DNA of 60,000 nt from Hydractinia symbiolongicarpus (Eukaryota; Cnidaria; Hydrozoa; Anthoathecata; Hydractiniidae): NCBI RefSeq assembly GCF_029227915.1, contig NC_079882.1, positions 12,216,001 through 12,276,000 on the forward strand, in the 5' to 3' direction. Positions 45,801 to 58,100 of this stretch are shown here, piece after piece. A program made the translations under genes and the position numbers. The notes under the pieces were generated by a model. That model was given only the letters and a program-made list of their open reading frames with translations. It did not search any database and was not told the DNA's origin. How positions within the stretch are numbered: the stretch's first letter is position 1; every line of letters begins with the position of its first letter.

Positions 45801-48800
45801 TTTTTCGCGAAAATTTATTTTGCGGTTTGTTGAACTTTAAAAAAAAGGTAGAATTAAGTGCATATTTTTTATCCTTTTCTTACTGAAACTGCTGAAGAAA
45901 ACGACAGTAATTATACGTATTAAACGAGCATAAAAATTATCGAAAATTAACACACGTTTTTTATATAAGAAAACCGTTTTTGGCTGGCCAAAATATTGGA
46001 AAAGGAATTTTCTTAGAACATGTTTCTTGTATTGTAGGTCATTTTATCAGTACAAAGAAACCCAATGAACCATGGCGAGAGGACATCACAGACCAGTACA
46101 AATATAAAGACGGTTCTTTACTCGAACGAGCGGCTGTGTATAACGCTTTGAAAAGATCAAAAAATCCTGCCCTTCGAAAACAACCAAGTGATGTCAAATT
46201 TAAGTCTACACTCCCTCGAGAGGTGTCATGCGATGCAGGCGTTGACTTTGTTGTTAACGCTAAGAATAACTCCTCACGGGAATTGGAGATTGACACAGTT
46301 GTCACTGCGCAATTGGTTCGCTACAATGGTGTCTCGCTGAAGAAGTTGGAAAAACAAAGTTTGAGAAAGACAGTAGCGCCGAATGGAGGTACTGTTAATT
46401 TTTTTTTTTTTTTTTAAATTACCACCACGTAAAAGTATTTCAAGAATACATAATCTAAAATTAGCGAAGAATTAAACTTCTGGAGGAGTTTTGCGAGGAA
46501 TTAGTTTTGTTTTTGTAATTTTGACATGCAATATGTGTTTGGATTCAACAATATTTACCACCTGTTTAAAAGCGATATTTACCGCGCAGTAATTTCACAT
46601 ATCAAGGTTCCATAATAAATCCTTGTGAAGCATGCTGCTTCAATATTGGTAAACTGACTACGCCCATCTGAAAGCGATGCTTATCAGAAAACCGACGTAT
46701 GTTAAATGTATGATTCCCATCACAACATCCCTTAGGGGAGTGGTAATTTTGTGTACGCATTTTACCACTCACGTTCTTTGCTAAGCTACTTCTTTAAAGG
46801 TCACCTAGCAACGCTGCAAACAAAATATATACTAATCTTTTTTGACAATGGTTTTAGTCTTTCTTTTGTACGCTGTCAGCTTGTTTCAACTTCTGCTTAC
46901 TCATTCTACGATAACTCTATTGTATTGTTATTCTACTAATAACGACGTATTACAATTGATTCATCGGCCCAAATAATTGGTTGGACCGTTATGTTTATGT
47001 ATGGTCACTTAGAAACTTACTTCGCACTATTCAACTGCGACAGTAATTGATTGCGATATAACATCATTTAATTGCTAGTGTGGATTCCCTTTGCTTATAG
47101 CAATTTGGAATTAAAGAACTTTGTTTTTATCGTAATTAAATAATTCATGATAAGCAACCTTTTTTTCGTGCAAAATTGAACATAATTTATTTTTTATTAT
47201 ACCCCAAAAAAACCTAAATATGATGGATTTTTGCAAAGAAGAGCACAGTCATAAAAATCAACTTAAATTTAGATGAATATGTTTCCCTCACAGGGGGTAA
47301 TGTCATGCTATTAAAGAAACTCTGTTTTGATTGGTTGATGTCGTTTCTTGCTAATGAGCGTTATTAGCGTTTCTTTTTAGATGTGACAAGAGAAGAGTAA
47401 TTAACGTATTCTCAAAAGGCATTAGCGTCGATAAAAAGACCTATTGTTTATAAATAAGTAATCTATAGTGTTCTTTTCAATACGCTATAAATACAAAAGC
47501 TAAAAATAACTTTTATGAGCAATAAAGAATCTCCTTTTGTTTTAATTGTTAAAAAATTGGAGAGCATTGCCGGAATAAATAGCTTTAATTTGTTACATAT
47601 ATGTAGTGGGAGTGACAATATTCCCCTGTGAAGGGTGACATGTCCGCTGAATCCCCGCCATAGTTATCACGTTCTTCTCATATTAATTTTAATGACACAG
47701 TTCGGGGTTCAGCTTTACCACGCATTTTTAACCGCATTTTACCTTCTGTTAAATGTAATTGAACTTTTGGTAATCATGTATTGCGACATGAGTGAAGTAG
47801 GAATTTTTTCTATGCATAAAAAGTTCGACTCCCACGTGTAATCTGAACGTCGATTTTGTAACGACTAGTGTGTAACCTGTATGGTTTCAAAAATGAAAGT
47901 ACCCTGAACATTAATTTGCAATGTATTGGAAACTTCAAAATATAAAGATTATCCATTATGTTACAGGTTTTGCCATGTTTAAAACAAAACCACATTTCTG
48001 TCTTAAATTTTTCCCCTTAACCGACTGTGACGTAACATTATAATTATTTTTATTTCTTTTTATTTTATTTTACGTATTTTCACAGTTTACCCCTTGAACT
48101 AATCAAGAGACGTGACCTTCTGCTGCCCGGTATTTGCGCACCTATAACCTAAATTGTTCTCCTGGACAGAGATTGTGTTAAATGTAGTCACGTGCGCTGT
48201 TTTTAAAAAAGGCGTTAATATTTTGTAGTGAGTTTTAGTAGATTATGTCCCTGATAAGTGTTTTATTTTTTTAAGATGTTGACTTCAAATTTCACTACGA
48301 TCCTGTGGAGTATCGTGAGGATGTGGATGAAAATGTTACAATCAGATTGTCTTATATGTCACGTGTTGTGCAAACCAAACAGATTTATGTGAGCCAGAAA
48401 ACGTGCGACATTAACAAGTAAGTACCGACTGAATAACTAATGAATGGATCTTAAAATCGGCAGTGAAACTAAATTTTACTGACACAGAAGAACGTGAAAG
48501 TTTGCACGCAGATTTATTAACAAATTATTTTTAATTCATTAGGATTATTTTTTTAGACCTGAACTTCAAGTTTCCTTGGTCTCTGAAGACAAGAAGATTA
48601 AGCCTGGTGATGAGGTTGCAGTGAATATTGTGATTCCTTCAGCCTGCAATATTTTAAAGTATTCCAACTGCAAAATTGAATTAGATGGTCCCTTACTTGC
48701 CGAGGAGCAGATTTTCAATTTAAAGTGAGTTCTTAGACCCTCTCTCTCCCACCATGTAATCCACTTGTAACTTTTGTTAATTTTGTTTTTGCACATTTCA

Positions 48801-50195
48801 GTGGCTGTGTGTCAGACGGAAGTGCCAAGGTTGAGAAGAAATTTGTTGTGAAGGTAAAATGTTAAATTCGATTGTTTTTTGTTTTTTTTGACATTTACGC
48901 AATGTAAATTTACATTGCCTTATTCCAGGCTGAAAATTATTGCCTTATGATGGTTTTATAACCGCGAAACCAGAAAACTGAAAAAACGGAACGTAAATGT
49001 TTAACTGTAACTACGCATTGTATGAAAACGAAACAATTAGTTCTGACTAGACAGTCAATTATACTAAACTAAATAATTTAAGTAAATTAACGTAAATAAA
49101 TAAATATAAATACATAAATCTAAATAAATATATATTTATCATTTGTCTCTTTGTCATTAATTCCTCACTGTCAATTTTTTGCAGGTTAATTTTGCCTAAA
49201 GTATATAGGGTTATGAGAAATTTAGGTGTGAAGCGCATGATCTTATTTGTAACAAAGGAACGATTTGAGTGACTGCTTTTCCAAACCACGGGGATGATTT
49301 TTTTTAAGTTGGCTAGTTAAAGGGGCTACGGAACGGCTATTGGTTTTCGACTTTAGTGACTTACACAAAAGTCGAGCTGATGGCGGAAAAAAAAACTGGC
49401 AATTTTTCCGGCATGTATGTAATTTACAGACTCAAACATATAGGTATATCTAAAAATTTTAATTACTTTGTAATATACTTTTGAAAAAAAATATTGAACC
49501 AGCGAGCAAAGTGCGCTAGTCTGTTCATTGCGCAAAACGCGTTTGCCGGATTTATAATATGTGCGCGGAATATACGAAAAGTGAGTATTTTAACCGGTTC
49601 GTAGCCCCATTAAATAGTGGAAGTCTCTCAATTAATGAAAAAACTCTCGTGTAATTAGCCTTCTATTTAACAAATACGTCTGTTTATATTTTGGGATAAA
49701 TAGGCGGAAAGAGAAAAATAGGATTTTGCGGAAACAACAGATTACGGCTATTAAATTTTACCATTACTTGGCATTTCTAGAAGTCGTGCATCTAACACGT
49801 GTGTGTTTCCTTTGTTATCCTGTTTTTATTACTTTTAAATTTCATCTTAATATTTTTAAATGCTTTTGCTAATTGCTGTTCAAAATATTTTCCTCCTTCT
49901 TCACGTTCTCGTGTAAAAACTTGTGCAGGTGAAGGGTGGATAACCTTTCAGCATTCTGCATTTAAAAGAGCTGAGTAATGACTCCTCATGTTTTAATTTT
50001 TTTGCAGAATGGTCACATGCAGCCGTGCAGTTATGCAATTGTTATGTAAATACTTTATACTCTCCTAATGTTAGAACTGTCTTTTTTTTATAGAAAAACA
50101 TAAAAAAGTCGAGATCGTTAGAGTTAATTGTAACATTTAACTCGAAAGAATTAAGCGGAATAACTGGAACAATCGACGTTTCGGTTGTTGTGTAA
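27878..50195 (+). CDS. Transglutaminase (protein-glutamine gamma-glutamyltransferase), annulin/FXIIIa-like
   Basis: The enzyme cross-links proteins by forming Gln-Lys isopeptide bonds in a calcium-dependent reaction. Exons: 27878-27947, 28369-28607, 35775-35967, 36290-36399, 43020-43121, 43618-43792, 44266-44404, 45197-45471, 46038-46388, 48276-48417, 48557-48724, 48802-48853, 50094-50195. Phases agree throughout, giving 705 residues, a normal length. The N-terminal beta-sandwich begins near [19 protein letters not shown]. The catalytic core has C287 (KFGQCWVF), H346 ([10 protein letters not shown]) and D369 ([10 protein letters not shown]), with spacing like vertebrate enzymes. Two C-terminal beta-barrels follow. 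The short Ser/Arg/Lys-rich N-terminus has no signal peptide, so it is probably cytosolic or non-classically released. Introns 2 and 4 are swollen by transposons. An AATAAA at 50517 may be the poly(A) signal. Confidence 0.93.
28608..30427. other. Transglutaminase intron 2, part before the copia element
   Basis: AT-rich intron sequence with no recognised coding, RNA or repeat feature. Open frames here lack any family features. Confidence 0.5.
30428..30571 (-). repeat. 3' LTR of the copia element
   Basis: 144-bp direct repeat, differing at one position from 33188-33331 (T versus C in the GCGTCC(T/C)ATGCAG stretch). Confidence 0.92.
33188..33331 (-). repeat. 5' LTR of the copia element
   Basis: 144-bp direct repeat of 30428-30571. 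In element orientation it is followed by one base and the primer-binding site. Confidence 0.92.
33332..35774. other. Transglutaminase intron 2, part after the copia element
   Basis: AT-rich intron with no recognised gene. It includes a 16-bp perfect palindrome, GTGCGATTAATCGCAC (33925-33940). A possible 15-nt micro-exon (35646-35660, between CAG and GTAATT) would add five residues in frame, but the transglutaminase alignment does not require it. Confidence 0.4.
37080..37620 (-). mobile_element. LINE 3'-end fragment
   Basis: A minus-strand open frame (37599-37171) encodes the region after a LINE reverse transcriptase: [39 protein letters not shown] and [19 protein letters not shown]. It is followed (to about 37085) by a 3' tail containing a segment whose complement reads CCATGCTAGCATGGGTTGG on the plus strand, an inverted motif I have seen in invertebrate LINE/SINE tails. 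The RT catalytic part is missing, so this is a 5'-truncated copy. Confidence 0.75.
37754..41136 (+). pseudogene. SWIM zinc-finger transposase-like gene, decayed
   Basis: Protein-like segments in order: [16 protein letters not shown] (37754-37801, donor GTAAGT), an acidic exon-like piece (37889-37965), [20 protein letters not shown] (about 38982-39120), a piece with [20 protein letters not shown] (about 39241-39398), and a long block from about 39554. That block contains [20 protein letters not shown], an in-frame stop at 39905, and [20 protein letters not shown] and [15 protein letters not shown]. More segments follow at 40270-40600 ([13 protein letters not shown]). The end (40711-41136) has a SWIM motif, [19 protein letters not shown]. 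At least two in-frame stops and several frame changes make it a pseudogene. SWIM fingers bind DNA or protein. Confidence 0.6.
38508..38600. repeat. 48-bp tandem duplication
   Basis: ATGAAACATCATGCGAGAAT begins at 38508 and again at 38556. The two copies match over about 43 bases (one C/A difference), a recent-looking local duplication inside the SWIM element. Confidence 0.85.
41992..43019. other. Transglutaminase intron 4, part after the SWIM element
   Basis: AT-rich intron with no gene recognised. Confidence 0.5.
46389..48275. other. Transglutaminase intron 9
   Basis: AT-rich intron; the donor is followed by a 15-base T run. No coding, RNA or repeat element recognised. Confidence 0.5.
48854..50093. 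other. Transglutaminase intron 12
   Basis: AT-rich intron, including TAAA-rich simple sequence at about 49080-49135. Nothing else recognised. Confidence 0.5.
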
Positions 50196-52315
50196 GATTT
50201 AAACATTTGTGCGATTTATTTGTCTAACTACCTTTTACTATGTGGTAGCCTACGAGATAATACTTTTTATGAGTTTACATTCATGTGAATATACACCCAC
50301 ATCCAATTTGTAGTATCATTAAAGATATCGTGGTAAATTTCCTACGCTCTTAACGCGGAAACCAGTAGACCACAATATATCAAATTTCCAATTTACAACC
50401 TCCTACATCAGTGCATTTTGATGGAACGTTACCATTTTTTATACTGAAAACAGCTTTCTTAGAAAAAAACATTGTATTTATATAATTTTTCTCTTTATAG
50501 TGTAGTTGCAGTCAAAAATAAATTTTCGTGTCATAGTACGCGACTATAAATCATCCATTTTTCTTTAATAAATATTAAAAGTCTCGAACGAGGTTGGTCA
50601 TAGCTTACCAACAAAAAATGTTTAAAACACGGCGTACCTACGTGATCTTTTTGTGTGTGTGTTGTGGACACGCCTAGGGACAGGAGCACGTAATGACAAG
50701 TGATCGAATATCGTTGGTAGAAATAGTGTACTAGGGAGAAGTTCGATTGACCATAATCATAGGTTGACTATTTTTATTTCTTAAAAACGTCGAAAAAAGT
50801 ACGAATAAACTATGAATCGACATGCAAATTATCTGGGCAGTACATGTTTCCATCACTTTTACTATATATGGGCCATTACTTATGAGAAGTCCGGATATAA
50901 AGAATTTATTAACACGTGACAACTTTTTCGTTTCCCTTACGTGAGTCGAAGAAAATTTCAAACACGTCAAGAAATCAGATTTAATATCGAGATAAACTTT
51001 GCATTTTTTTTCAAATTCATTTTTTTTTTATGCGTTGTCAGCTCGTTTCACAAAAATTCATTAACGTACATAGTGTAGTGGTCGTGTATTCGCCTTAATC
51101 ACAAGGTTTTAGGTCCAGTTTCAAACCTGACCCGACCCACCTTGTCAGGACCGGCTTGTGACACAGTCAAGCAACTTAGAAGCAAATTTTTCTGGCGGTG
51201 AGGTAACATAGTTCAAACACACAAGGAAGTGCGAGCAGTTAGGACGGCAACCACCAACTTTTCCTTCACGCAAAATACACTGAATATGTGAACAAAATCC
51301 TCGCAAAAATTGCTCTTCCCTGCTGAGCGAGTTAGTTATTATGAACGTATTTCTCTCAAGTGTTATATTAGGGTAACTTGTCTTTCGTGTAAAAGATGCA
51401 CCAAAAACGGATACGGATCTTTTTCACGCTAATGCTTAATTCAGGTTGCAATTTAGCAAAATTTTAAGCTCGCACTAATAAATTGTGCACACCACGCCGC
51501 ATTAATATAAAAAATCCTTCGATTTGGCTATGCAGTACCAAACCTTCTGCAGTTCAACATTTTTGTTCCAGGAGGCCTGAACCGAAGGTTGGTGCTAAAT
51601 ATGAGATGGTGACATGGCGTGTTGCAAACTTATTCGTCGTGTTTATAAAGAAAATTCACTGGGTAATTACAAAACTTTCTATATCAATCATAAAACATAT
51701 TTATTCCGGTAAATGTCAAACATAAAGTGAATCTATATTTAGACATGCATATTGTATCCTGGAGTGATATTTCAAAGCACGGGTAAAGGATGTTACACAT
51801 TTTCCAATTTTGTCAACTCTGATTTTTAATTAACATGATTTGCTTATTGTAAGATAAACATAAGTTAATTTGGTTTCCTCTGGTCACTAGAAAGAGAATC
51901 GTCACTATTTCTTAAAATAGAAGTTTCAAGGTTTCCTTGCAACTACGTGTTTTTATACAAGTTGTGTATCCGAGAAACAATAAAAATTTTTGCTCTCGCG
52001 TAACTAACGCTGGCTGTTGTTTCACAACACTCGAGATTTTTGTTTAGATTTTGAAATAGCACATTTCTGTTGGTGTAAATTTAATCTCTCTTTTCGACGG
52101 AAAGAAAACAAACGAATTTATTTTTGTCGTTCATTCATTTCTTATAAAAACGTTCTCCGCAATATACACAATTCTTTTCGTCATAAAAAGTAAAATCGAT
52201 TTTTATTTTAATAAATACAATATAAATATACTCTATTATATACAAATGTCAGCGTAAGATTCATATACAAAAAAAAATATATTCTGTCAAAATTAATTTT
52301 TTCAAATAATAAATT
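50196..52315. other. Intergenic region between the transglutaminase and ankyrin-gene 3' ends
   Basis: Convergent 3' flanks. Apart from the possible tRNA-derived SINE near 51070, I see no gene. Open frames here lack family features. Confidence 0.5.
51070..51330 (+). repeat. Possible tRNA-derived SINE
   Basis: The head resembles an RNA polymerase III promoter: an A-box-like TAGTGTAGTGGTCGTG (51071-51086) followed about 35 bases on by a weak B-box (AGTTTCAAACCTG). A tail not related to tRNA follows. No cloverleaf with an intact acceptor was found, so it is not called as a tRNA gene. Confidence 0.35.
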
Positions 52316-52858
52316 TTATTCTGCTCCAAAATCTTTCAGTTTTTTTACAGTCTCGACGTTCTCCATCATTTTCGCATAGTATAACGGAGTCTGTCCTCGA
52401 ATGTCTAATACATTGACGCAGCAACCATACTGCTGCAATACGGAGATACAATCTGTGGAGCCAACAATTGCCGCAAAATGTGTGGCTGTTATTCCATCTT
52501 CGTTGTGTTGGTTTACATCAAGTAGCGACCGTTCCAATACTTCTTCCAATAACTGTACATTTTTATATTGTATAGCGAAAAATGTTAGTGATAATAAATA
52601 TTCTTGACTTTCGTCGGTACTTGATGTACTACTTCTACGTGAACTTGCTCCATTGTTCATACTTGTACCGCAACAACAACGGGTTGCAGAGTTCGATAAA
52701 CAAGTCACTGGTGTAATATCTGCAGATGATTTTCTTGAAAACATTGAAGGCGGGAACGTTTTTTTACACTTTTTCTTCATTATGTTTTTTGTTATCTTCT
52801 TAGTGATTTCTAACGAAAGCACTTCCTCGACTAACTTTGGTACAACTAAAGTTTTCAT
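52316..52858 (-). CDS. Small ankyrin-repeat protein, single exon
   Basis: An intact 180-residue ORF from the ATG at 52858. The first 45 residues are basic (TKKITKNIMKKKCKK). A Ser/Cys-rich linker (about 46-85) contains CCCG and a Ser/Thr run. Three ankyrin repeats fill about residues 86-180: LTFFAIQYKNVQLLEEVLER, DGITATHFAAIVGSTDCISV and RGQTPLYYAKMMENVETVKK. Ankyrin repeats mediate protein binding. In size and repeat number it resembles small ankyrin adaptors such as PPP1R27 or NRARP, but no diagnostic motif assigns it. An AATAAA overlaps the stop codon (52315-52320 on the complement), implying a very short 3' UTR if used. Coding character is supported by regular repeats and absence of breaks. 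Confidence 0.75.
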   Translation of the reverse strand: MKTLVVPKLVEEVLSLEITKKITKNIMKKKCKKTFPPSMFSRKSSADITPVTCLSNSATRCCCGTSMNNGASSRRSSTSSTDESQEYLLSLTFFAIQYKNVQLLEEVLERSLLDVNQHNEDGITATHFAAIVGSTDCISVLQQYGCCVNVLDIRGQTPLYYAKMMENVETVKKLKDFGAE

Positions 52859-54807
52859 TACTGGATGTCAGTTAGAAGGTTACGCTTGATATGTGATTAG
52901 TATATTTTATCTTTAATAACCTCGACGTTCTGTCCACTCTTGCTTCCTAACGAGAACTAACTGTCAACTGTCCTTTTAGCTGTACAAAACAATCACATTG
53001 ATGACGTGAGGTGGCTATTAATAGATGCTTAAAATATTTGATAAGCATAATAAAATTAACCGGGGGGTCAAGTCATCAAATATTTCCCTATTATTTATAC
53101 CCTCCATCGCAGAGCATTTCATTGTATATAAAGTTTAAAAGTTAAAAAGAAGGGCATTAATGTTATACAGTGACTAACAATTTGACAATGATAAAAAAAG
53201 AGCCGACAAAATAGGAAAATATGAAGAACAGGACAAAAATCTTATTAACGTCACACGCAAGGTTGAAAATGCTGTTTCTTCAAAAATGACATCAGCGTAA
53301 TGATATCATCGAAACGTTTTTTCTATCCTTTTGGAAAGTGTTCGTGACACCGGAAAAAATTTCTTTTATTTCAATGAATTTTCTTAAACGATCCTTTTAC
53401 ATATAAAATCCATCCTTTATAAAATATTTCTATTTTCCCACCAAAAAAAATGCGAACAACGTAATGACTGCATTTTTATTTTTAGAGGGGATTCCATTCG
53501 CATTCCAACTCAAAATCTGTGATTTCGGATTATAGTAAGTTTCAAATCATCAACTGCGTTTTACGAACCAACTTGTTTTTTTTGGTTATACATGTTCTTA
53601 TGTCATTTAACATAGATGCAAAGAAGTCATATAAAGAGTTGGTACTTCAGCGATTACACATTCAGTTGTAGCTGGAAAAAAGACACAACATTGCGTCCAT
53701 TTATCTTCGATTTCAATTGATTTCTTGAACAAAGAAAATGAATGCGCTTTGTACAACTTTTTCGTCCTCCCACAGGGAGCTTATCCGAACTAATGCAAAA
53801 CATTTTATCGATCCCCACACTGTCTAGCAGTTGATTTTACTTATTAAATCGAGATAAAAACTCCCTGTAAATGCAGATATGAACTTTTTATTAAAAACAA
53901 CACGTGCAAGCATACATGTTTCTTCAATATACATGCTTGAATTTCTAATGTACTTTGATTCGTGAAATTCTTGCGCTGGTTTAAATTTCACGCAGTCCTT
54001 ATTGTCTGTACACCTCAATATATATAGCACATCTTCAAATTTTACATTTTTTATTTTTAAAAGTATTATAGAAGCTTCATCTTATATCATGTTACATTTA
54101 CGCCAACCGACTTTTATAATATTGTGATTATCATTAATCTTCAATTTTGTAATTAGTTTCGTACAATCTGTTTTCTGCACACTTTCTGAAAAGAAATATT
54201 TCGCGTATATTAAGTTTTCGCGCAGCTAAATATGCAAAAAAGTAGGATTTTCGCGCAACGACTCTGCACGTGAGTGAGGACAGTATCAGTTGCTTCACAT
54301 CTTCAAAAAAACAGCAAAAACACAGAAAACTTAGTCCCACAGCTTTCAAAATCTAAGAAACCTTTGGGACCAGGGATAAATGGCGAGTAATTAATCACTG
54401 CTAAATATAACTTTTATCAAGTATAAAACTTTTGAAACTTTACATGGTATTTCCCATATTTACATACAACAGAATCATAGCATAAGCGGGACAATAAAGC
54501 TAGATCTTTCTTGGATTTTCCTACTCGCTCGGGTTAAAAACACGGAGCAAATATCCGTTGAAATTGTGTTTACTTTATTTAATGACGGGGTTACTTCAAA
54601 ATTAACTTTGCATTATAAATTTTTAACATATCATATAGCCTCATATTATAAATTATAAATATAAATATATATAAACTTAATTTATAAAAAGGAGGCGTTT
54701 ATTACAAAAACTTTTATTAAAGGCGACGGCGTTTCATCGAGGTTTAAAACGGTGACCATTTTGTATTCATGTGTATTCCTGATATGTGACGATTAGTAAC
54801 ATCCACA
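52859..54807. other. Intergenic region upstream of the ankyrin gene
   Basis: Contains the presumed promoter of the minus-strand ankyrin gene. AT-rich; no further gene, RNA or repeat recognised. Minus-strand open frames at 53824-54349 have no family features. Confidence 0.45.
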
Positions 54808-54984
54808 TCTCTATTATAATAGCCGTATTCCGTCTGTCTGTCTCTGCGCGGACCCCCCGCTGAGTTAGAAAATGATGTTACGGAAACACGAATATCAAAT
54901 GCGATATATTTTTATCCACTTTGTTGCGACGGGTAAATATAAAGGACGGGTGAACCCGTGGATTTTCCACGGGCTAACGACTAG
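54808..54984 (+). mobile_element. Short non-autonomous Helitron, copy 1 of a tandem pair
   Basis: Starts TCTCTATTATAATAGCC after an A. It ends with hairpin CCCGTGGA-TTT-TCCACGGG (54955-54973) and CTAACGACTAG (ending at 54984). 177 bp, no ORF. Same family as the 4005-5667 insert by its 5' end. Confidence 0.85.
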
Positions 54985-55133
54985 TCTATATTATAATACC
55001 CGTATACGTCTGTCCGTCCGTCCGTCTGTCTGTCACGCAAAATGGTAGCCTAGCTGCGCAGGTAGCGAGACGCACGCAATGCGGTATAGAAAGGACGGCG
55101 AACCCGTGGATTTTTCCACGGGCTAACGACTAG
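54985..55133 (+). mobile_element. Short non-autonomous Helitron, copy 2, directly abutting copy 1
   Basis: Starts TCTATATTATAATACCCG immediately after the CTAG of copy 1. It ends with hairpin CCCGTGGA-TTTT-TCCACGGG (55103-55122) and CTAACGACTAG, then T. 149 bp. The interior differs from copy 1 and includes a (GTCC/GTCT) run. Confidence 0.85.
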
Positions 55134-58100
55134 TTCTTTTCAAATTTCGGCCTAAAACTAAGTCACTGAATTAATTATTTATCTATAGAAAGTAAAAAAA
55201 ATACAAACAGTGAAGTATTCAACTTCCCCGTTTATTTTTTCTGAAAAAGGTTTAAAACGATGTCTGTCTACACTTCAGCTAGCACAATGAATGCTTCCTT
55301 TCGTGCGCATGCGCAACATAACTATCAATCACTTGCAAAACGTCATATGATTTTCACATCTGATGAACTTGCTTTTGTAAGCTTAACAAACTTGTAAATG
55401 CCACCAACACATTCAGCAAACATCATTCTGTCCCCCTGTTTTCATGTCTCATCTTACTTAAAATGTTGAGTAAACAAGGCTAGGTGAGCGAGACGCCGCA
55501 ACTATTCTAAGAAAGCTAGAACAATAGACACAAAAGGGAATAAATTACCTCTGTTTGCATGTGCTTCTATTTCGAGCTTATGTAAAATACATTCACTGCA
55601 AGCAGACATTAAAAAAATAACACTTCAGTTTTGCAGCAAGGGAGAAAATTCCAGTACGGAACATGAATAGTTGAAAGGAAGTGGTAAGACGCTTCAATCA
55701 AAATCGGAAGATGTGAAAAAGCGCTTCGTTTTGAACCTGTTGGGTTTTTTGCATACCGATCAATTTTTATAGCTTAACGTCAAAACACATCCTCTTTGAG
55801 ACTAAAAATAAAACAAAAAGTGTGTTCCAAATAAGATTAAACTACACTAAAAAACAAAACAAAGGCTATAAATAGTGCGACCTCTGTGAAAAATCAAACG
55901 GCACGAATTGGTTGAGAAATTAACGCAAACAAGCAGAACTTGACACCGGAAATTAATTTCATAACTTCATTTGTTATGGACTTCATTCTTAAATCTTTTA
56001 AAAATACAGTTTATTTTAGATCGTGGGATTGTTAAGAAATATGATTTCCCGAAAATGTGATTTACTCAACTTATTTATGCTTAGTTTTCGTACATACGCC
56101 ATGATGTTATTGAGTTAAAAACCACAAATCAGTGCCACGCGATTTTAGGGAATTTTTAAATATATTTTTAGAAATTTAACGATGAAAAAGTATAATAAAT
56201 ATATGTATTATAGAGAATATCGACATAGTTGACATTCTTTGGGTTTCACATTCCTACTCAGCCTCATTTCCAAGCTTTTTTTCTTGAAAACAGTAAAAGA
56301 AGAGCCTGAAATTTACAAGTGGAAAGTACAAAATTTACCGACTAAAGAAGCTTATGTGTTCATCAGTACGGAGGGACACACGTCATTTTTGTCACTAATT
56401 GAGATTACAGCAATTAAATATGAGTACATAAAACAGTTTAAGTTTAGATTAGTAAATTGATACGAAGAAATTATGTCGAAATATGTGAAGAGCAAACGTA
56501 ATAAGACTAATTTTTTTCTTCGTGTACAAAAACAAGAAATACCTTACATTACCTCCAAAATAAAGTCAACCGTTTTAAGCAATCTCGTTCCCAGGGGTAA
56601 TTCCTTTTTCTCGGCAACGAGAAAGTGCTAACGGTTTCGCCATTAGGCAGCAACCGGGGACGAGGATGAACGAAGCTGTACACAAATTCACATACGCATT
56701 TCTTCACTACCCACGAACTCAAGAATTTTTTGGTCAAAATGTTAAAACGATTTATAAAGGAAATTAAATTGCGTTATATTCAAAAACAGTTTCAAAAAAA
56801 ACAATTGTTTTTACTGTGACCCATTTTACTATCTCCAAAAATGTCGTTAAAGCTTTAAAATGTAAAGTTCGTTGTCTTTATGAAAAAATGACAATAATAT
56901 GTACTTTACTAAGACACTTTCAAAACAGTAGTACTGGTGTCCAGGCAAGGCTTCGGAGTTCTGGGTACAAGGTTGGTAATGTATGTATTAATAACTTATT
57001 CGTATCACATATTTTTTAATAATGTGCAAGTTCTAAATAAGCTTCAGAGAAAATGTGACCACAAACAACGTCATGAAAACTCCGACATCATTAAATGGTT
57101 GTTAACAAAAGTTTGCTACATCGCAAGAAACAAAAATGTCGACAAAGTGTTTGTTTGATTCGTGACATCAAGAGCAAAAGATAAAAATACGGTTTTTGAC
57201 AAACTCAACATTCTGAACAACTTTAAAACATTCCTGATTAATTTTTTAATTTCGTACAAATGGAAAAACTTAAGCCCTGGGTACTCGGTTAACTATTAAG
57301 TGCTGAAGAGGCTACGAAACAGTACAAATATGCCGTGTTTCGTTGATGTTTCAATCTATCAATAAACGTTTCGTATAGCACAGTGCACTAAACGGACCAT
57401 GCAAACATTTTTGACAATAATTAAAAAAAATTAAACTACCTCCCCAGTATTTTCTGCAAAATATATACATTTCGTTTTTACAAGAAACACGCATAAAATC
57501 TTTTATCTCTAAAAATATTTTAAAGTCATTGCAACTTAGGCGATTTTGCATATTTTTGTTTCTAACCAAACCTTGGAAGAACATACACTAGTTAGAACCC
57601 TGGACATAACATTAGTAGAATTAAAAGACATTACTATGAAACGGTGGACGTGTGAGTCAGGTAAAGAAGATCTAAAATGTTTACCCCAATATCAACATTA
57701 TGAAAAATCAACGTCACGGATTGGAACTAAAAATAGGGAAAATCAGGCATTTGACGTCAGCACAATTTCTTACTGGTATTTGGATCTTACTAAAAAATCA
57801 ATAAAAATCAATAAATAAAATAATAGTCCGCTGTGAACATATCCAGTACGTGGGACTTACATAGAAACGGTGTTTTTAACTGCTTGTGGTTACAAACTTT
57901 GAAAATTGGCCATGCTTTTCAAATTAATTTTACCCAGGTTATAGATTATTCTTAAACGTTTTATTTTTGTAATATTTTGCCACTCGCGATTATATGGTAT
58001 ATTAGAAGATTTTTGGCTCGCGTTTCTTTATACAAACATTTCTTTCAGCATCTTGAATACTAAAATTTCAATCTAAAGCTACCGTGTGTGTGTCCAATGA

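Noticed and set aside
51071-51145. tRNA gene
   Set aside because: Box-like motifs are present, but no acceptor stem or full cloverleaf could be folded by eye.
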